Virus record (IMG/VR): IMGVR_UViG_3300032180_000001
Coordinates: 1 to 64,000 of that record
DNA from: a virus
Strand: one strand, 5' to 3'
DNA: 64,000 nucleotides
The translations under genes were made by a program, and so were the position numbers. The number at the start of each line of letters is the position of its first letter. The first letter of the stretch is position 1. Positions 23,473-31,428 of the stretch are shown here, piece by piece. Below the pieces are notes generated by a model, which worked only from the letters and a program-made list of their open reading frames with translations, was not told the origin of the DNA and searched no databases.

Positions 23473-23698
23473 TGTCTCCCGTTTTCTTTTCCCTGATCAC
23501 CGCGTCGAGCGGCGTACCGGTATCTGCATGCGCTCTATAGTCATCAAGCATGTCGTTGATCGCGTTCCATTCTTCGACATCATGAAACGAGTCTCGCCAG
23601 CGCCGCAGCCACGCTTCGACGTCGTCGTTCCTGCTCGGCCGGAACCGGAACTTGTCCCGCTCGCGGAAGAACCGCTCGTACTCATCCTTCCCGGTCAT
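23465..23698 (-). CDS. Small protein, paralogue of 21614-21820
   Basis: A 77-aa protein starting MTGKDEYERFFRERDKFRFR; shares RPSR.D.VEAWLR, EWNAINDMLDDYRAHADTGT and PL..VIRE with the gene at 21614. AAAGGA is well placed before the ATG. Confidence 0.65.
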   Translation of the reverse strand: MTGKDEYERFFRERDKFRFRPSRNDDVEAWLRRWRDSFHDVEEWNAINDMLDDYRAHADTGTPLDAVIREKKTGDND

Positions 23699-23955
23699 GT
23701 GCAGTCCTTTGCGATCCGGCGGTTCAGGCTGCGAAGCGCCCTGGCTTGCGTCCATCCGTGCCCGCAACCATGCAAGCCATCTGGGAGTACTTGCGGCTCG
23801 GCTAGATAACCATTAAAGTGATTCCGCATACTTCGCCACTCGCGCCTGCGAGCCTGTCTCGCTAGGTCAAACAGGCTTCGGCGGAGCTTACCGTGCTGCC
23901 AGTCCCGGAGCAGTCCGACCGGGTAAATCATCACAGAGTTATCGTTAGTAGTCAT
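23695..23955 (-). CDS. Basic 86-aa protein
   Basis: Starts MTTNDNSVMIYPVGLLRDWQ and is rich in Arg in the middle (LARQARRREWRSMRNHFNGY). Start and stop overlap neighbours. No domain recognised. Confidence 0.55.
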   Translation of the reverse strand: MTTNDNSVMIYPVGLLRDWQHGKLRRSLFDLARQARRREWRSMRNHFNGYLAEPQVLPDGLHGCGHGWTQARALRSLNRRIAKDCT

Positions 23956-24209
23956 GGCTCCTCACCAGGTGGCAGATCTGCCTTTCCGATCGGCCCGACG
24001 GTCTTGAATGTTATCGAACCCCTGCCGGGAACGGCGTCCCAGTCCTCCGGCTCCTCGACGGAACGCGGATGGCCGATTGAGTCAAAGCCGTAGCAGGTCC
24101 AGGACTCATCGTAGACGTCGCCGCATTCCTCATCGCAGGTATGCTCGCCGTCGTGCCCGCGGTCGAGCCCGCACCCGTGAGAGCCCCAGTAAAAATCGCA
24201 CCTGCTCAC
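23952..24209 (-). CDS. Small cysteine-rich protein
   Basis: An 85-aa protein from a GTG that overlaps the stop of the upstream membrane gene (GTGA): MSRCDFYWGSHGCGLDRGHD then CDEECGDVYDESWTCYGFDS. The CxxxxxxxxC...H pattern resembles small phage zinc proteins. The same frame is open upstream to 24563, but that part lies over the membrane gene. Confidence 0.55.
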   Translation of the reverse strand: MSRCDFYWGSHGCGLDRGHDGEHTCDEECGDVYDESWTCYGFDSIGHPRSVEEPEDWDAVPGRGSITFKTVGPIGKADLPPGEEP

Positions 24210-24415
24210 CAGGGTCTCCGCATCTGATCCCGCTGCCGCTGCACGTACCTGGCTGAGACGAAGCCTGCCCAAACGCTCCAGGCAACCGCAGCTCCGAGGA
24301 TGATCCACGCCCACGGGCTGAACGGAACGCCAGACAGCTTGCAGCCGGTGGCGGCGAGAAGGCCGAGCACCCAGCCGGAGAACGGCAGCAGGAAGGCCAT
24401 CGCGAAATCTTTCAT
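24206..24415 (-). CDS. Two-pass membrane protein
   Basis: A 69-aa protein: MKDFAMAFLLPFSGWVLGLL and SPWAWIILGAAVAWSVWAGF are two hydrophobic helices, followed by a basic tail ending DQMRRPW. AGAGGG is six bases before the ATG. The 3' end is part of a 24-bp direct repeat also found at 24557-24580. Confidence 0.6.
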   Translation of the reverse strand: MKDFAMAFLLPFSGWVLGLLAATGCKLSGVPFSPWAWIILGAAVAWSVWAGFVSARYVQRQRDQMRRPW

Positions 24416-24563
24416 CTAAGCCCTCTTCCCGGTCTATCGCGGCATCTTCCCGGCCCATCTCGATCCAGTTTTCCCAGGTAACCAGGCCAGAGGCGAGAAT
24501 TGCGTAGCAGATGTCCTGCCACTCCGCATCCAGATCGCATCCGTCCTTGTTGTAGCTGCTCAC
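24416..24563 (-). other. Open N-terminal segment, possible separate small gene
   Basis: A GTG at 24563 opens MSSYNKDGCDLDAEWQDICY and continues with ILASGLVTWENWIEMGRED, which looks protein-like. No stop codon occurs before it runs into the 23952-24209 gene in the same frame, across the whole membrane gene. Either one long 203-aa protein overlaps the membrane gene, or a stop was lost after a local duplication. Confidence 0.35.
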
Positions 24564-24593
24564 CAGGGTCTCCGCATCTGGTTCCGCTGCTGC

Positions 24594-24764
24594 TTAGTCG
24601 CCATTGCAGTAATCTTCCCAGTCGGAACCGTCGCCGTGACGCTCGTTGAACTCCTCTGTCTCCCGGATTGCCTTCTTCGCCAGATACGTTCCGCGCATCG
24701 CGCCTGAGATGCAGACCACAATGATGACGGCGATGAGGATTCCGAGCCGGATCCAGCTGTTCAT
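24594..24764 (-). CDS. 56-aa single-pass membrane protein
   Basis: MNSWIRLGILIAVIIVVCIS is an N-terminal membrane helix, followed by a polar cytoplasmic or external tail ending DWEDYCNGD. GAAGAAG precedes the ATG. The product of the other frame here is a shadow. Confidence 0.6.
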   Translation of the reverse strand: MNSWIRLGILIAVIIVVCISGAMRGTYLAKKAIRETEEFNERHGDGSDWEDYCNGD

Positions 24765-24779
24765 GCTTCTTCAAACCCC

Positions 24780-25562
24780 CTACACCTTCGAGAATTCTGG
24801 TACCCAGGAGCCGTCCGGGCGGCAGTCGAAATCGCCGAACAGCAGCGGGTGCTTCTCCGTTACGATCGCGGCCACCATGCCCAGCACCATCCGGATCTCC
24901 TCCTCAGCCCCTGCAGCGGTGCGCACTTCTACGACGTGCCGCAGCTCTCGCGCGTTGACCGTCCAGGTGAGGTGCGTGGCCACTCCCTCAGGCAGGAACC
25001 GGCGCATGAACGACGTTTTCGCCTTCTTCTCACTGAACGGCACGCCAGGCTCGTCCAGGCCGAAGCGATCCGACATCCACCGCTGGTGCTTTTCCAGTGT
25101 GAGCAGTGTTTCGTAGCATTCCCTCTTCAGCTCCGGATCGTCTCGCACCCAGTCCGGCAGCCAGAACGGGATTTCGCCGTCTTTCATCCGCACGAACCTA
25201 AGGCTCTCCTGAGATATCGCGGTACCGGCTCTGTGTCTAGTTATCTCATGAGTAAAAACGCGAGAAACGTTGGAGAAAACGAAGGTGAAATTAGCGTGCT
25301 CGATTACAGATCCGTGACGGCTGAGCAGGATGTTGCGGAAGTAAGCTTCCTGGTCAGTGCGAACCTTCTTTACATTGGGGTTAAGTCCCGGCGCCCACGA
25401 TTTATAGCACAAGCGTCCGGCGAATTCGACGAGGGTTTCGGGTCCTCCGGAGGGGATGTCCTGCAGCCACGCCTGTGCCTCCGGACCGATCTCTTCCAGG
25501 TAGCTGAACAGCGCCTCGTACCGCGGCCGGGTGTCGGCCACCAGGTAAACCTCAGGTGTCAC
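24780..25562 (-). CDS. thyX: Flavin-dependent thymidylate synthase
   Basis: A 260-aa ThyX: the signature RHRAGTAISQESLR (RHR-X7-S) is present, with upstream HxxxxEHANFTFVFS (substrate/FAD site) and the C-terminal ARELRHVVEVR. It methylates dUMP to dTMP using FAD, NADPH and methylene-tetrahydrofolate. Start GTG at 25562 (MTPEVYLVADTRP) overlaps the preceding stop (GTGA); longer starts lie over the DUF2283 gene. Common in actinophages for dNTP supply. Confidence 0.95.
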   Translation of the reverse strand: MTPEVYLVADTRPRYEALFSYLEEIGPEAQAWLQDIPSGGPETLVEFAGRLCYKSWAPGLNPNVKKVRTDQEAYFRNILLSRHGSVIEHANFTFVFSNVSRVFTHEITRHRAGTAISQESLRFVRMKDGEIPFWLPDWVRDDPELKRECYETLLTLEKHQRWMSDRFGLDEPGVPFSEKKAKTSFMRRFLPEGVATHLTWTVNARELRHVVEVRTAAGAEEEIRMVLGMVAAIVTEKHPLLFGDFDCRPDGSWVPEFSKV

Positions 25563-25831
25563 GCTTGCCACTTTACTTCCGCCACCTCTGAGAACCGGGG
25601 TATGACCTGCCGGTCCGGGACAGCCAAGCGGCCGACCATCGCCAGCGTAATCAGGGCGTCCTGCCAGATGACATCCTTGCTCAGGCACTCCACCCCAAGG
25701 ATGCGGTCGTCAGCGTCGAGGTCGACGAGCAGGCTGTCGGTCACCTGAACGGTGCGCGCGACGGTGCCCTTTCGCAGGTACGCATAGCCGCCGTACGGCC
25801 CATCCTGCACGTAAGAAACAGCATCGGTCAC
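25559..25831 (-). CDS. DUF2283-like small protein
   Basis: A 90-aa protein starting at a GTG with GGAGG 6 bases before it. YAYLRKGTVARTVQVTDSLL and VDLDADDRILGVECL form the beta hairpin repeat of DUF2283. A short C-terminal extension follows. Precedes thyX and is coupled to it. Function unknown. Confidence 0.65.
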   Translation of the reverse strand: MTDAVSYVQDGPYGGYAYLRKGTVARTVQVTDSLLVDLDADDRILGVECLSKDVIWQDALITLAMVGRLAVPDRQVIPRFSEVAEVKWQA

Positions 25832-25881
25832 TTCAGACCTCCGAAAATCTGTTCTACTATGCGCCTGTCTTGACCCATGCT

Positions 25882-26601
25882 TCACAGTACTCCACCCAGC
25901 AACTCGCGTACAAGATCTTCACGGACGATTCGCTCTAGCCTACTGCCAGGCTGACTGTAGCGAGCGAGCATCTCGACAGCCCATAGAATCTTGTCCCCCA
26001 CCCGCTGCCCCTGCGGCTGGCTCGTACTCCACAGCTCCAGGTTCTCCGGACGGTTGTCGTCCCTGACACCGTTGATATGATGAACATTTTCATCAGTAAA
26101 AAGCTCTCGGCCAAGCATCTGCTCCATGATGATTCGGTGTTCTTGCACTACAACGCATTGGCCGTCCGACAAATACCAGCGCCAGGATGCGTAACGCGTA
26201 GATGCACTAATTTGACGCACAGGGCAGCCACACTGAGATTCCTTTCCTCTAAAAGGGCTCTTGGGTATATCTATAACCTCAGCCTCATGCCCACAGCGTG
26301 TGTCTTTCGCTAGATAATACCAGCCTCCGGCGTTCCTGCGCAAAGCCTTTATTATAATAAATACACCTACCTTTTCTCCATCAGACAGGCGAGGAGGACC
26401 ATTTTTTGATTTAAGCACATCGTTGCAGGTTATACAGCGCCTGGACCCCCCTCTTTTTATAGTGCCTAGCTGTACCCAGCGTTCTTTACCGCAGTCACAA
26501 CAGGCTGCCAGAACGCATCTGTCATGACGCTTAGGCAACTGCACCATCAAAATTTTAATACCCAGAATTTCTTCCGGTACGTACAGGCTGGGTCTGCTCA
26601 C
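25882..26601 (-). CDS. HNH homing endonuclease (zinc-ribbon plus HNH_3)
   Basis: A 239-aa protein: N-terminal zinc region (AACCDCGKERWV, CITCNDV, CGCPV), then the HNH_3 core VVVQEHRIIMEQMLGRELFT, DENVHHINGVRDDNRPENLE, LWSTSQPQGQR. Here it is in the same orientation as its neighbours, between the helicase and DUF2283 genes. AT content is higher than in the flanks, consistent with mobility. Confidence 0.85.
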   Translation of the reverse strand: MSRPSLYVPEEILGIKILMVQLPKRHDRCVLAACCDCGKERWVQLGTIKRGGSRRCITCNDVLKSKNGPPRLSDGEKVGVFIIIKALRRNAGGWYYLAKDTRCGHEAEVIDIPKSPFRGKESQCGCPVRQISASTRYASWRWYLSDGQCVVVQEHRIIMEQMLGRELFTDENVHHINGVRDDNRPENLELWSTSQPQGQRVGDKILWAVEMLARYSQPGSRLERIVREDLVRELLGGVL

Positions 26602-26620
26602 TGTTACTATTCCTAATTGG

Positions 26621-28363
26621 TCACCCTCCCAGTAGTTCTTTCACTACCCGGGGGTCACGCACGAGTTCTGAAAGTTTTTTCGCCTTCGATTTTAGCGCAG
26701 TTCTGACGTGACTGTCAACAGTACCCTTAGCCACTATGTCTATAATCTCAACACAGGTGTTTTTCTGTCCCAGGCGATGAAGACGATCTTCAATCTGGAT
26801 TGATTCGTCGAGTTTCCATGAGCGCTGGAGGACGACTGCCGTTCCCGCTGCGGTGAGCGTGATGCCCAGGCCGCCCGCGCCTGCTGTGGCAAGGATGAGA
26901 TCCAGTTCCCCGGCCTGAAACGCGGCGATGTCATCCTTCCGGTTCTTCGCGCTTGCTGTTCCGGTGATGTACCCGCATCGGTAGCCAGCCTTCTCGCACG
27001 CGACTCCGGCGATGTCGATGAGTTGCCTGCTGTTAGCGAAAACAGCCGTCGGAGCGCAGGATCCCGGCCTCTTCCCGGGTCGCTCGGCGAGGATGCCCAG
27101 CAGGGCGTCTACTTTCCAGGATGGGCTCTTGAGCGTCACGTCGTACTTCTTGGTCTCCTGGCCTAGTTCGTTCAGCTCGACGGAAACAGCTACGTCGAAC
27201 GCGGACGAGGCGAGCTGCGAGAGCCGGGTCAGCTGGGCGAGAACACTCATGACGGGCAGTTCCCCTCCATCAGGAAGCTGAGCTAGCATCTCCTCAGCGA
27301 GAGTATCGTATGCCTTTCGCCATTCCTTCGGTAGTTCAACTCGGCGAACTGAATAGACTTTAGGTGGCAACTGGTCAAGCACGTCTGCTTTTGAGACGCG
27401 GCGCATCTGCCCTTGCGTGATAATGCGGAATTCCGGCTCAGCGAGTGGGTTCAGCCCTTCGATCACTTCTCCATAATCACTGGCCGTAGTAAGAAGATAA
27501 CGTTTTACGAATCTCTCACGGGACGGATACGACTCCGGTTCCATGGCGGCAAGCACGGGGAAGATGTCTCCAGAATCGCGGGTGATCGGTGTTCCAGTGA
27601 GCGCGATGAAATTTCTCGCATGCCGTGATATGCTGCGCAAGGCTATCGAGCGGCCACTCTGAACGTTTTTCAGAGCATGGGCCTCATCCGTAACAACGGT
27701 AACAGGCTTCATTTTCCTCGCCAGTACGTCTGAATCAATCCGGGCAGTGGCGTAAGTTGTCAGCAGGATGTCAGCGTCTAGTTTTTCCGCTCGCCTCGGA
27801 CCGCCGTACATCACCGGTTCCGGCCATTCAGGTGCCCACATGGCTATCTCCCGGCCGAGAGCGTCCGCCACGTCCCAGCTGGGGGACACGATGAGTGCCG
27901 GGAAGATTCCGTGCCCCAGGAGCTGCCTGATCTTCAGCCCGAGGATCGTCGAGCAGCCCTTTCCGGTTCCGGGCTCATCTAGCAAAAGAAACTTTCCAGA
28001 CATCCCAATCATTCGTGCGGCGTCAAGTTGGTAAGGGCGTGGGGTCAGTCCTTCAGGCCATGATGGCGTTGCGCTCGACGGCGTATGTCGCCAGCTGAAC
28101 TCCTCGACGATCCACTTCTGCAATTCTGCCTGCGGCATCCATTGACCAGTCAGCTCCGAGCCATTAAACGTCATCGCCAATTGCGTAATCGTCGCCCACG
28201 TGCACGGCCCTCGGAGCGCACCGGGCGGGTCTGTTTTCTTAAATGCTGCTGTACAATGACGAAGAGCTTTCGCCGCTGCCGCCACCTCGTGATCATCGCC
28301 AGTGGCAATCAGGATGATGTGCTGGCCGTCTCTCGTTCGTTCGGCTACGATTCCCGCTGTCAT
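26621..28363 (-). CDS. SNF2-family helicase/ATPase
   Basis: A 580-aa superfamily 2 helicase: motif I DEPGTGKG, motif Ia LIVSPSW, motif II TDEAHAL (DEAH), motif III LTGTP, and the C-terminal lobe with VFANSRQLI, LDLILATAGAGGLGITLTAA and QIEDRLHRLGQK (motif VI). The ATG at 28363 overlaps the previous stop (ATATGA). The N-terminal ~110 residues are specific to this protein. SNF2-like helicases are frequent in actinophage replication modules. Confidence 0.9.
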   Translation of the reverse strand: MTAGIVAERTRDGQHIILIATGDDHEVAAAAKALRHCTAAFKKTDPPGALRGPCTWATITQLAMTFNGSELTGQWMPQAELQKWIVEEFSWRHTPSSATPSWPEGLTPRPYQLDAARMIGMSGKFLLLDEPGTGKGCSTILGLKIRQLLGHGIFPALIVSPSWDVADALGREIAMWAPEWPEPVMYGGPRRAEKLDADILLTTYATARIDSDVLARKMKPVTVVTDEAHALKNVQSGRSIALRSISRHARNFIALTGTPITRDSGDIFPVLAAMEPESYPSRERFVKRYLLTTASDYGEVIEGLNPLAEPEFRIITQGQMRRVSKADVLDQLPPKVYSVRRVELPKEWRKAYDTLAEEMLAQLPDGGELPVMSVLAQLTRLSQLASSAFDVAVSVELNELGQETKKYDVTLKSPSWKVDALLGILAERPGKRPGSCAPTAVFANSRQLIDIAGVACEKAGYRCGYITGTASAKNRKDDIAAFQAGELDLILATAGAGGLGITLTAAGTAVVLQRSWKLDESIQIEDRLHRLGQKNTCVEIIDIVAKGTVDSHVRTALKSKAKKLSELVRDPRVVKELLGG

Positions 28364-28599
28364 ATGATCACCGTCGCCCATTCGTGCTCGATCGGGTACA
28401 TGGCGCCAAAACCGTCGACGGGGCCTGCCTCCAGAATCGGTTCCGACAGCGCTAGACACATCAAGTTCGCAACATCAGTCATTGCTCGGAAGACCCATCT
28501 CGATACGATGGCATGGTCGCGGCCCGAATAGACGGTCATGTTCATCTCGCCATTGTCAAGGAGCCGCTGCCGGTCCTCGGGGTACATTGCGATGCGCAT
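28360..28599 (-). CDS. Small protein with MYPIEHEWATV tail
   Basis: A 79-aa protein starting MRIAMYPEDRQRLLDNGEMN and ending GFGAMYPIEHEWATVII. The same ending occurs in the gene at 29217 and in the fragment at 28599-28690, so one tail sequence appears three times within 1 kb. The stop overlaps the helicase start. Confidence 0.6.
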   Translation of the reverse strand: MRIAMYPEDRQRLLDNGEMNMTVYSGRDHAIVSRWVFRAMTDVANLMCLALSEPILEAGPVDGFGAMYPIEHEWATVII

Positions 28600-28690
28600 C
28601 AGATCATCACCGTCGCCCACTCATACTCATGCTCGATCGGGTACATGGCGCAGACCGGGAATTCCGAGTTTTTCCGGAAGTCATTTTTAA
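28599..28690 (-). pseudogene. 3' fragment of a copy of the 29217-29474 gene
   Basis: The frame reads FRKNSEFPVCAMYPIEHEYE then WATVMI-stop, matching the last 20 or so residues of the gene at 29217-29474 (RKDSEFPICAMYPIEHAWAT). It lies directly behind the HNH-AP2 gene stop. It has no start codon in frame. Confidence 0.65.
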
Positions 28691-29220
28691 TCCACTTCCT
28701 CGTTAGCCAGGTAAATCTGGGGGAAATTTAGTAGCGCATAATCCCCCCAGGCCTTTCGTGCAGCAGCGTCGTAGGCTTGCGCTGCATCTTCTTCAAGGAT
28801 GAACCGGCCAAGATTATATCGCTTCCAGTTAATTTTGATATCTGCACGCCATTTTTTATTAACTTTGTCCCAAGAAACGCCTTTGTACGAGGAGGTAAAT
28901 CCAAGCGTGGCTCGCTGATTTGCTTGATTCTGCTTCTGCCCAGCTGGTCGCAGATTACATCTCCGATTATCCAGTCCGTTATGATTTTGATGATCGATAC
29001 CTGTACGGATATTCAAGATCAGAACGTGCATGGAAATGGTGGTATTAACGCCGTTGGCATTTCGGATAATTGTTATTGCATAGGGACCGGCTATCCTTCC
29101 GGAAGCTAGTTCTCGCTCTCTCACATACCACTTATATTGACTGACCAGCGGGTAGTCCTCGTCATCAATCAGGGCGACGCGCCCGGCGGCCTTCTTGCCA
29201 TGCAGGGGTATTTCTTTCAT
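28687..29220 (-). CDS. HNH-AP2 homing endonuclease
   Basis: A 177-aa protein: MKEIPLHGKKAAGRVALIDD leader, HNH core (ITIIRNANGVNTTISMHVLI, GIDHQNHNGLDNRRCNLRPA), and an AP2 DNA-binding domain (TSSYKGVSWDKVNKKWRADI, YNLGRFILEEDAAQAYDAAA). The ATG at 29220 overlaps the previous stop. Clearly paralogous to the gene at 33512-34051. AT-rich, flanked by partial copies of the 29217 gene. Confidence 0.9.
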   Translation of the reverse strand: MKEIPLHGKKAAGRVALIDDEDYPLVSQYKWYVRERELASGRIAGPYAITIIRNANGVNTTISMHVLILNIRTGIDHQNHNGLDNRRCNLRPAGQKQNQANQRATLGFTSSYKGVSWDKVNKKWRADIKINWKRYNLGRFILEEDAAQAYDAAARKAWGDYALLNFPQIYLANEEVD

Positions 29221-29474
29221 ATAGTCACCGTAGCCCACGCGTGCTCGATCGGGTACATGGCGCAGATCGGGAATTCGGAATCTTTCCTAATGTGCCACCA
29301 GATTCTGCATCGCGGGCACCAGCCGCCAGGCTGCCAGGTTCCGTACGGGTGGATGCGGACGGTTCCCCCGGCATCGAGTGCGAGAAAGTTCAGGCAGTCA
29401 GGGCAGATGCCTTCCGACAGTGCGGCAACATCCTGCTTGTGCCTTGGGCGGTAAACAGCAGCGGGGGTAATCAT
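29217..29474 (-). CDS. Zinc-ribbon protein with MYPIEH tail
   Basis: An 85-aa protein starting MITPAAVYRPRHKQDVAALS, with ICPDCLNF and GWCPRCRIWW as two CxxC knuckles, ending MYPIEHAWATVTI. GAGG lies 9 bases upstream of the ATG. Complete copy of the duplicated gene near the HNH-AP2 element. Confidence 0.65.
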   Translation of the reverse strand: MITPAAVYRPRHKQDVAALSEGICPDCLNFLALDAGGTVRIHPYGTWQPGGWCPRCRIWWHIRKDSEFPICAMYPIEHAWATVTI

Positions 29475-29644
29475 TCTGCGGCCTCTCCCGGGCATGCATC
29501 CGCGTGCACCGCGATCTGGTCGAGAAGCTGCTGCACGCTGCTGCCGGGATACCAGCCCAGGGTCAGCTTGCAGGCAGGGCACCGGGCACCAGGCGGCAGC
29601 GTGACCAGCCACTCGTTCAGGCCACGGGGGCGCTTACCGATCAT
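29471..29644 (-). CDS. 57-aa cysteine-containing protein
   Basis: MIGKRPRGLNEWLVTLPPGA then RCPACKLTLGWYPGSSVQQL and HADACPGEAAE. CPAC plus a distal C-H make a likely zinc site. Coupled to the next gene (GAATGA). Confidence 0.6.
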   Translation of the reverse strand: MIGKRPRGLNEWLVTLPPGARCPACKLTLGWYPGSSVQQLLDQIAVHADACPGEAAE

Positions 29645-29647
29645 CTC

Positions 29648-30004
29648 TCACCTGAATTCGTAGTCCGCGAAAAAACAGCCCTGGTCGCGCCATTGCTGCT
29701 TTGACAGGTTGGGGTGATAGTGACGGAACCGTGCGTCATCACGCCGGATCAGCTTATCGTCACCGTCAACCATCGGCAGCCAGCTTTCCACCAGTTCCAG
29801 AAAATCATCAATGTCCAGTTCGTGCGAGTACTCGTCCTGAATGAACGCGAAGGTGTCGAGCTGCCGCAGCCATGTCTGGATTCCGATGATGCCCTCGGCC
29901 CGGTTACCCCGGAACAGGAATTCCCAGCCGCCCGCCGACTGGCCGAGCAGCGTCCGCCGGTCGTAGACTTCGTCGGTGTTATATCCGTAATAAACGGTGC
30001 TCAT
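29648..30004 (-). CDS. Unrecognised 118-aa acidic protein
   Basis: Starts MSTVYYGYNTDEVYDRRTLL with GGGAGG upstream. Rich in Asp, Tyr and Trp (DIDDFLELVESWLPMVDGDD). No known domain recognised. Confidence 0.6.
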   Translation of the reverse strand: MSTVYYGYNTDEVYDRRTLLGQSAGGWEFLFRGNRAEGIIGIQTWLRQLDTFAFIQDEYSHELDIDDFLELVESWLPMVDGDDKLIRRDDARFRHYHPNLSKQQWRDQGCFFADYEFR

Positions 30005-30188
30005 TTTTTCCTCCCTTAGGATTCCATAGTACGATCTCAAACGGCGTGAACGACACGCGTACCACTTGGTTCATCCAGGCGCCGCACGGGCAGTGAACTA
30101 CTTGCGCGTATCCATACCACCGGTGCCCGCAGTTCCGGCAGGCCCAGGCTGGGTTCATCAGCTCCTCCCACAGCGCTCTTCTTGTCAT
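29979..30188 (-). CDS. Zinc-ribbon protein with VLW-type tail
   Basis: A 69-aa protein, MTRRALWEELMNPAWACRNC, CPCGAWM, then FEIVLWNPKGG. GGAGG precedes the ATG and is embedded in the tail codons (TGG AGG) of the upstream gene, showing how tail and ribosome site coincide. Confidence 0.65.
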   Translation of the reverse strand: MTRRALWEELMNPAWACRNCGHRWYGYAQVVHCPCGAWMNQVVRVSFTPFEIVLWNPKGGKNEHRLLRI

Positions 30189-30415
30189 GCGGGCCTCCAC
30201 AACACGATCTTCAGCCGGGTTTCCGGAACCTCCCGGATCTCATGCATCCGCGTCCCGCAGCCGGGGCAGCTGATCGCCCGCACCCGGGAGAATGACTCGT
30301 ACTGCCAATTGCAGCCGGGGCATTCCCAGGTCTTGCAGAGGTGCCGAGTCAATTGCTCCAGGCAGGTAAACCTTCTCGCGCATCCTATGCATTCATAGGG
30401 CAGAACGGTATTCAC
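30185..30415 (-). CDS. Multi-zinc-finger protein with VLW-type tail
   Basis: A 76-aa protein from a GTG overlapping the upstream stop. ECIGCARRFTCLEQLTRHLC is C2H2-like, followed by WECPGCNWQYE and ISCPGCGTRMHE, and the end RLKIVLWRPA. Up to three zinc sites; probably nucleic-acid or protein binding. Confidence 0.65.
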   Translation of the reverse strand: MNTVLPYECIGCARRFTCLEQLTRHLCKTWECPGCNWQYESFSRVRAISCPGCGTRMHEIREVPETRLKIVLWRPA

Positions 30416-30768
30416 GCCGGCACCAGGTTTCCGTCGCGCAGCCAGTAGTGGCCCTCCGGGCAGGTGCCGTTCCTCCAGCCGGGGCAGCCGAGTGATGGGG
30501 TGAGCGTCGGCGCCTCTGCCGTGCCGGTGTTTACCCAGCGGGGGTCGTCCCAGCCGGACACTGGTACCTCGCCGATCTTCCCGTAGTGCCAGCGGGCGCA
30601 GCCGGGGCAGAGCCAGGAGAATCCGCCGTCGTGCCAGCAAAGCAGCGCGGTTCCCCGCCAGATAAGCTCGGCCTGCTCGAAGTTGTCGCGGGAGACGTGC
30701 GGGTCGGTGGCGTGAAAGCGCTTGTTCCGGGCGGCCATGTCCGCGAGCGACAGCACCTGAACCCTCAT
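30412..30768 (-). CDS. DUF6527-like zinc protein
   Basis: A 118-aa protein: FSWLCPGCARWHYGKIGEVP, then WDDPRWVNTGTAEAPTLTPS, and CPEGHYWLRDGNLVPA. This order (CPGC, W-D..RW.W-N, P-T-SPSL, C...H.W-RDG) matches the DUF6527 family of phages. ATG at 30768 overlaps the preceding stop. Function unknown. Confidence 0.65.
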   Translation of the reverse strand: MRVQVLSLADMAARNKRFHATDPHVSRDNFEQAELIWRGTALLCWHDGGFSWLCPGCARWHYGKIGEVPVSGWDDPRWVNTGTAEAPTLTPSLGCPGWRNGTCPEGHYWLRDGNLVPA

Positions 30769-31091
30769 GCGGGTCTCCACGGCACCACGACCAGCCGGTA
30801 CGGGCTCAGGAAGATCTTGTACGGGTCACCGCTCTCGGCAACCGCTTTAGCCTGCTCTTCCGTGATGTCTAGGATAACGGTCACGGTGTTGTTCGGGTGT
30901 CTCTCCACTTCGGTAACGAAATCTTGCTGATGCAGGAACCATGCTTCTTCCGGGGTCACGCATAGCTTCAGCGACCAGGTTGAATAGCCGGGAATCGACG
31001 CCACCGCTTGGCCCAGATAACTGACGTTGATCCGGTCGGAGGAGAAGTTCAGCACCCACTCCCGCGGTCTCCGGCCGCGCAAGCGCGCCAT
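30765..31091 (-). CDS. TPEEA/VPW-family small protein
   Basis: A 108-aa protein: REWVLNFSSDRINVSYLGQA resembles the start of the 13.4-14.1 kb paralogues, then LCVTPEEAWFLHQQ, LDITEEQAKAVAESGDPYKI and the tail YRLVVVPWRPA. It shows that the family has members 17 kb apart. Confidence 0.65.
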   Translation of the reverse strand: MARLRGRRPREWVLNFSSDRINVSYLGQAVASIPGYSTWSLKLCVTPEEAWFLHQQDFVTEVERHPNNTVTVILDITEEQAKAVAESGDPYKIFLSPYRLVVVPWRPA

Positions 31092-31240
31092 CAGTCGGGC
31101 GCCCGGAACATACCCTGGTCGCGCATCACCGCGATGGACTCCTCGACGGAACCTTCGTCCAGGCCCTCATCCCGGAGCAGGCTGCGCGTCTCGGCGACCA
31201 GGATCTCGTCATCTTCGGGCGTTCCGCATAGTTCGCACAT
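31091..31240 (-). CDS. 49-aa acidic protein
   Basis: MCELCGTPEDDEILVAETRS then LLRDEGLDEGSVEESIAVMR. One CxxC pair at the start. Both ends overlap neighbouring genes (TGATG). Function unknown. Confidence 0.6.
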   Translation of the reverse strand: MCELCGTPEDDEILVAETRSLLRDEGLDEGSVEESIAVMRDQGMFRAPD

Positions 31241-31419
31241 CAGCTATCCTCCTCGACGGAACTATTATCAATCAGGGTCTTATCATCCTCGGGCGCCTGC
31301 TGCTCTTCTCGGTGAGCCTGCTCGTACGCCTCGATGATCCTGCGCCGGGCCGTGGTGTACTTTTCTCCCGTTTCCAGCATCCGCTGACGGGCTGCCTTCT
31401 TGAGCCGGTTGTTTGTCAT
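31240..31419 (-). CDS. 59-aa TGEKYTTARR-type protein
   Basis: MTNNRLKKAARQRMLETGEK followed by YTTARRRIIEAYEQAHREEQ. The RMxxTGExYTTARR motif is common in small actinobacterial proteins that are often linked to DNA-binding or toxin-antitoxin-like contexts; the role here is unknown. AAGGAG ribosome site. Supports an actinobacterial host. Confidence 0.65.
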   Translation of the reverse strand: MTNNRLKKAARQRMLETGEKYTTARRRIIEAYEQAHREEQQAPEDDKTLIDNSSVEEDS

Positions 31420-31428
31420 TGTTACTCC

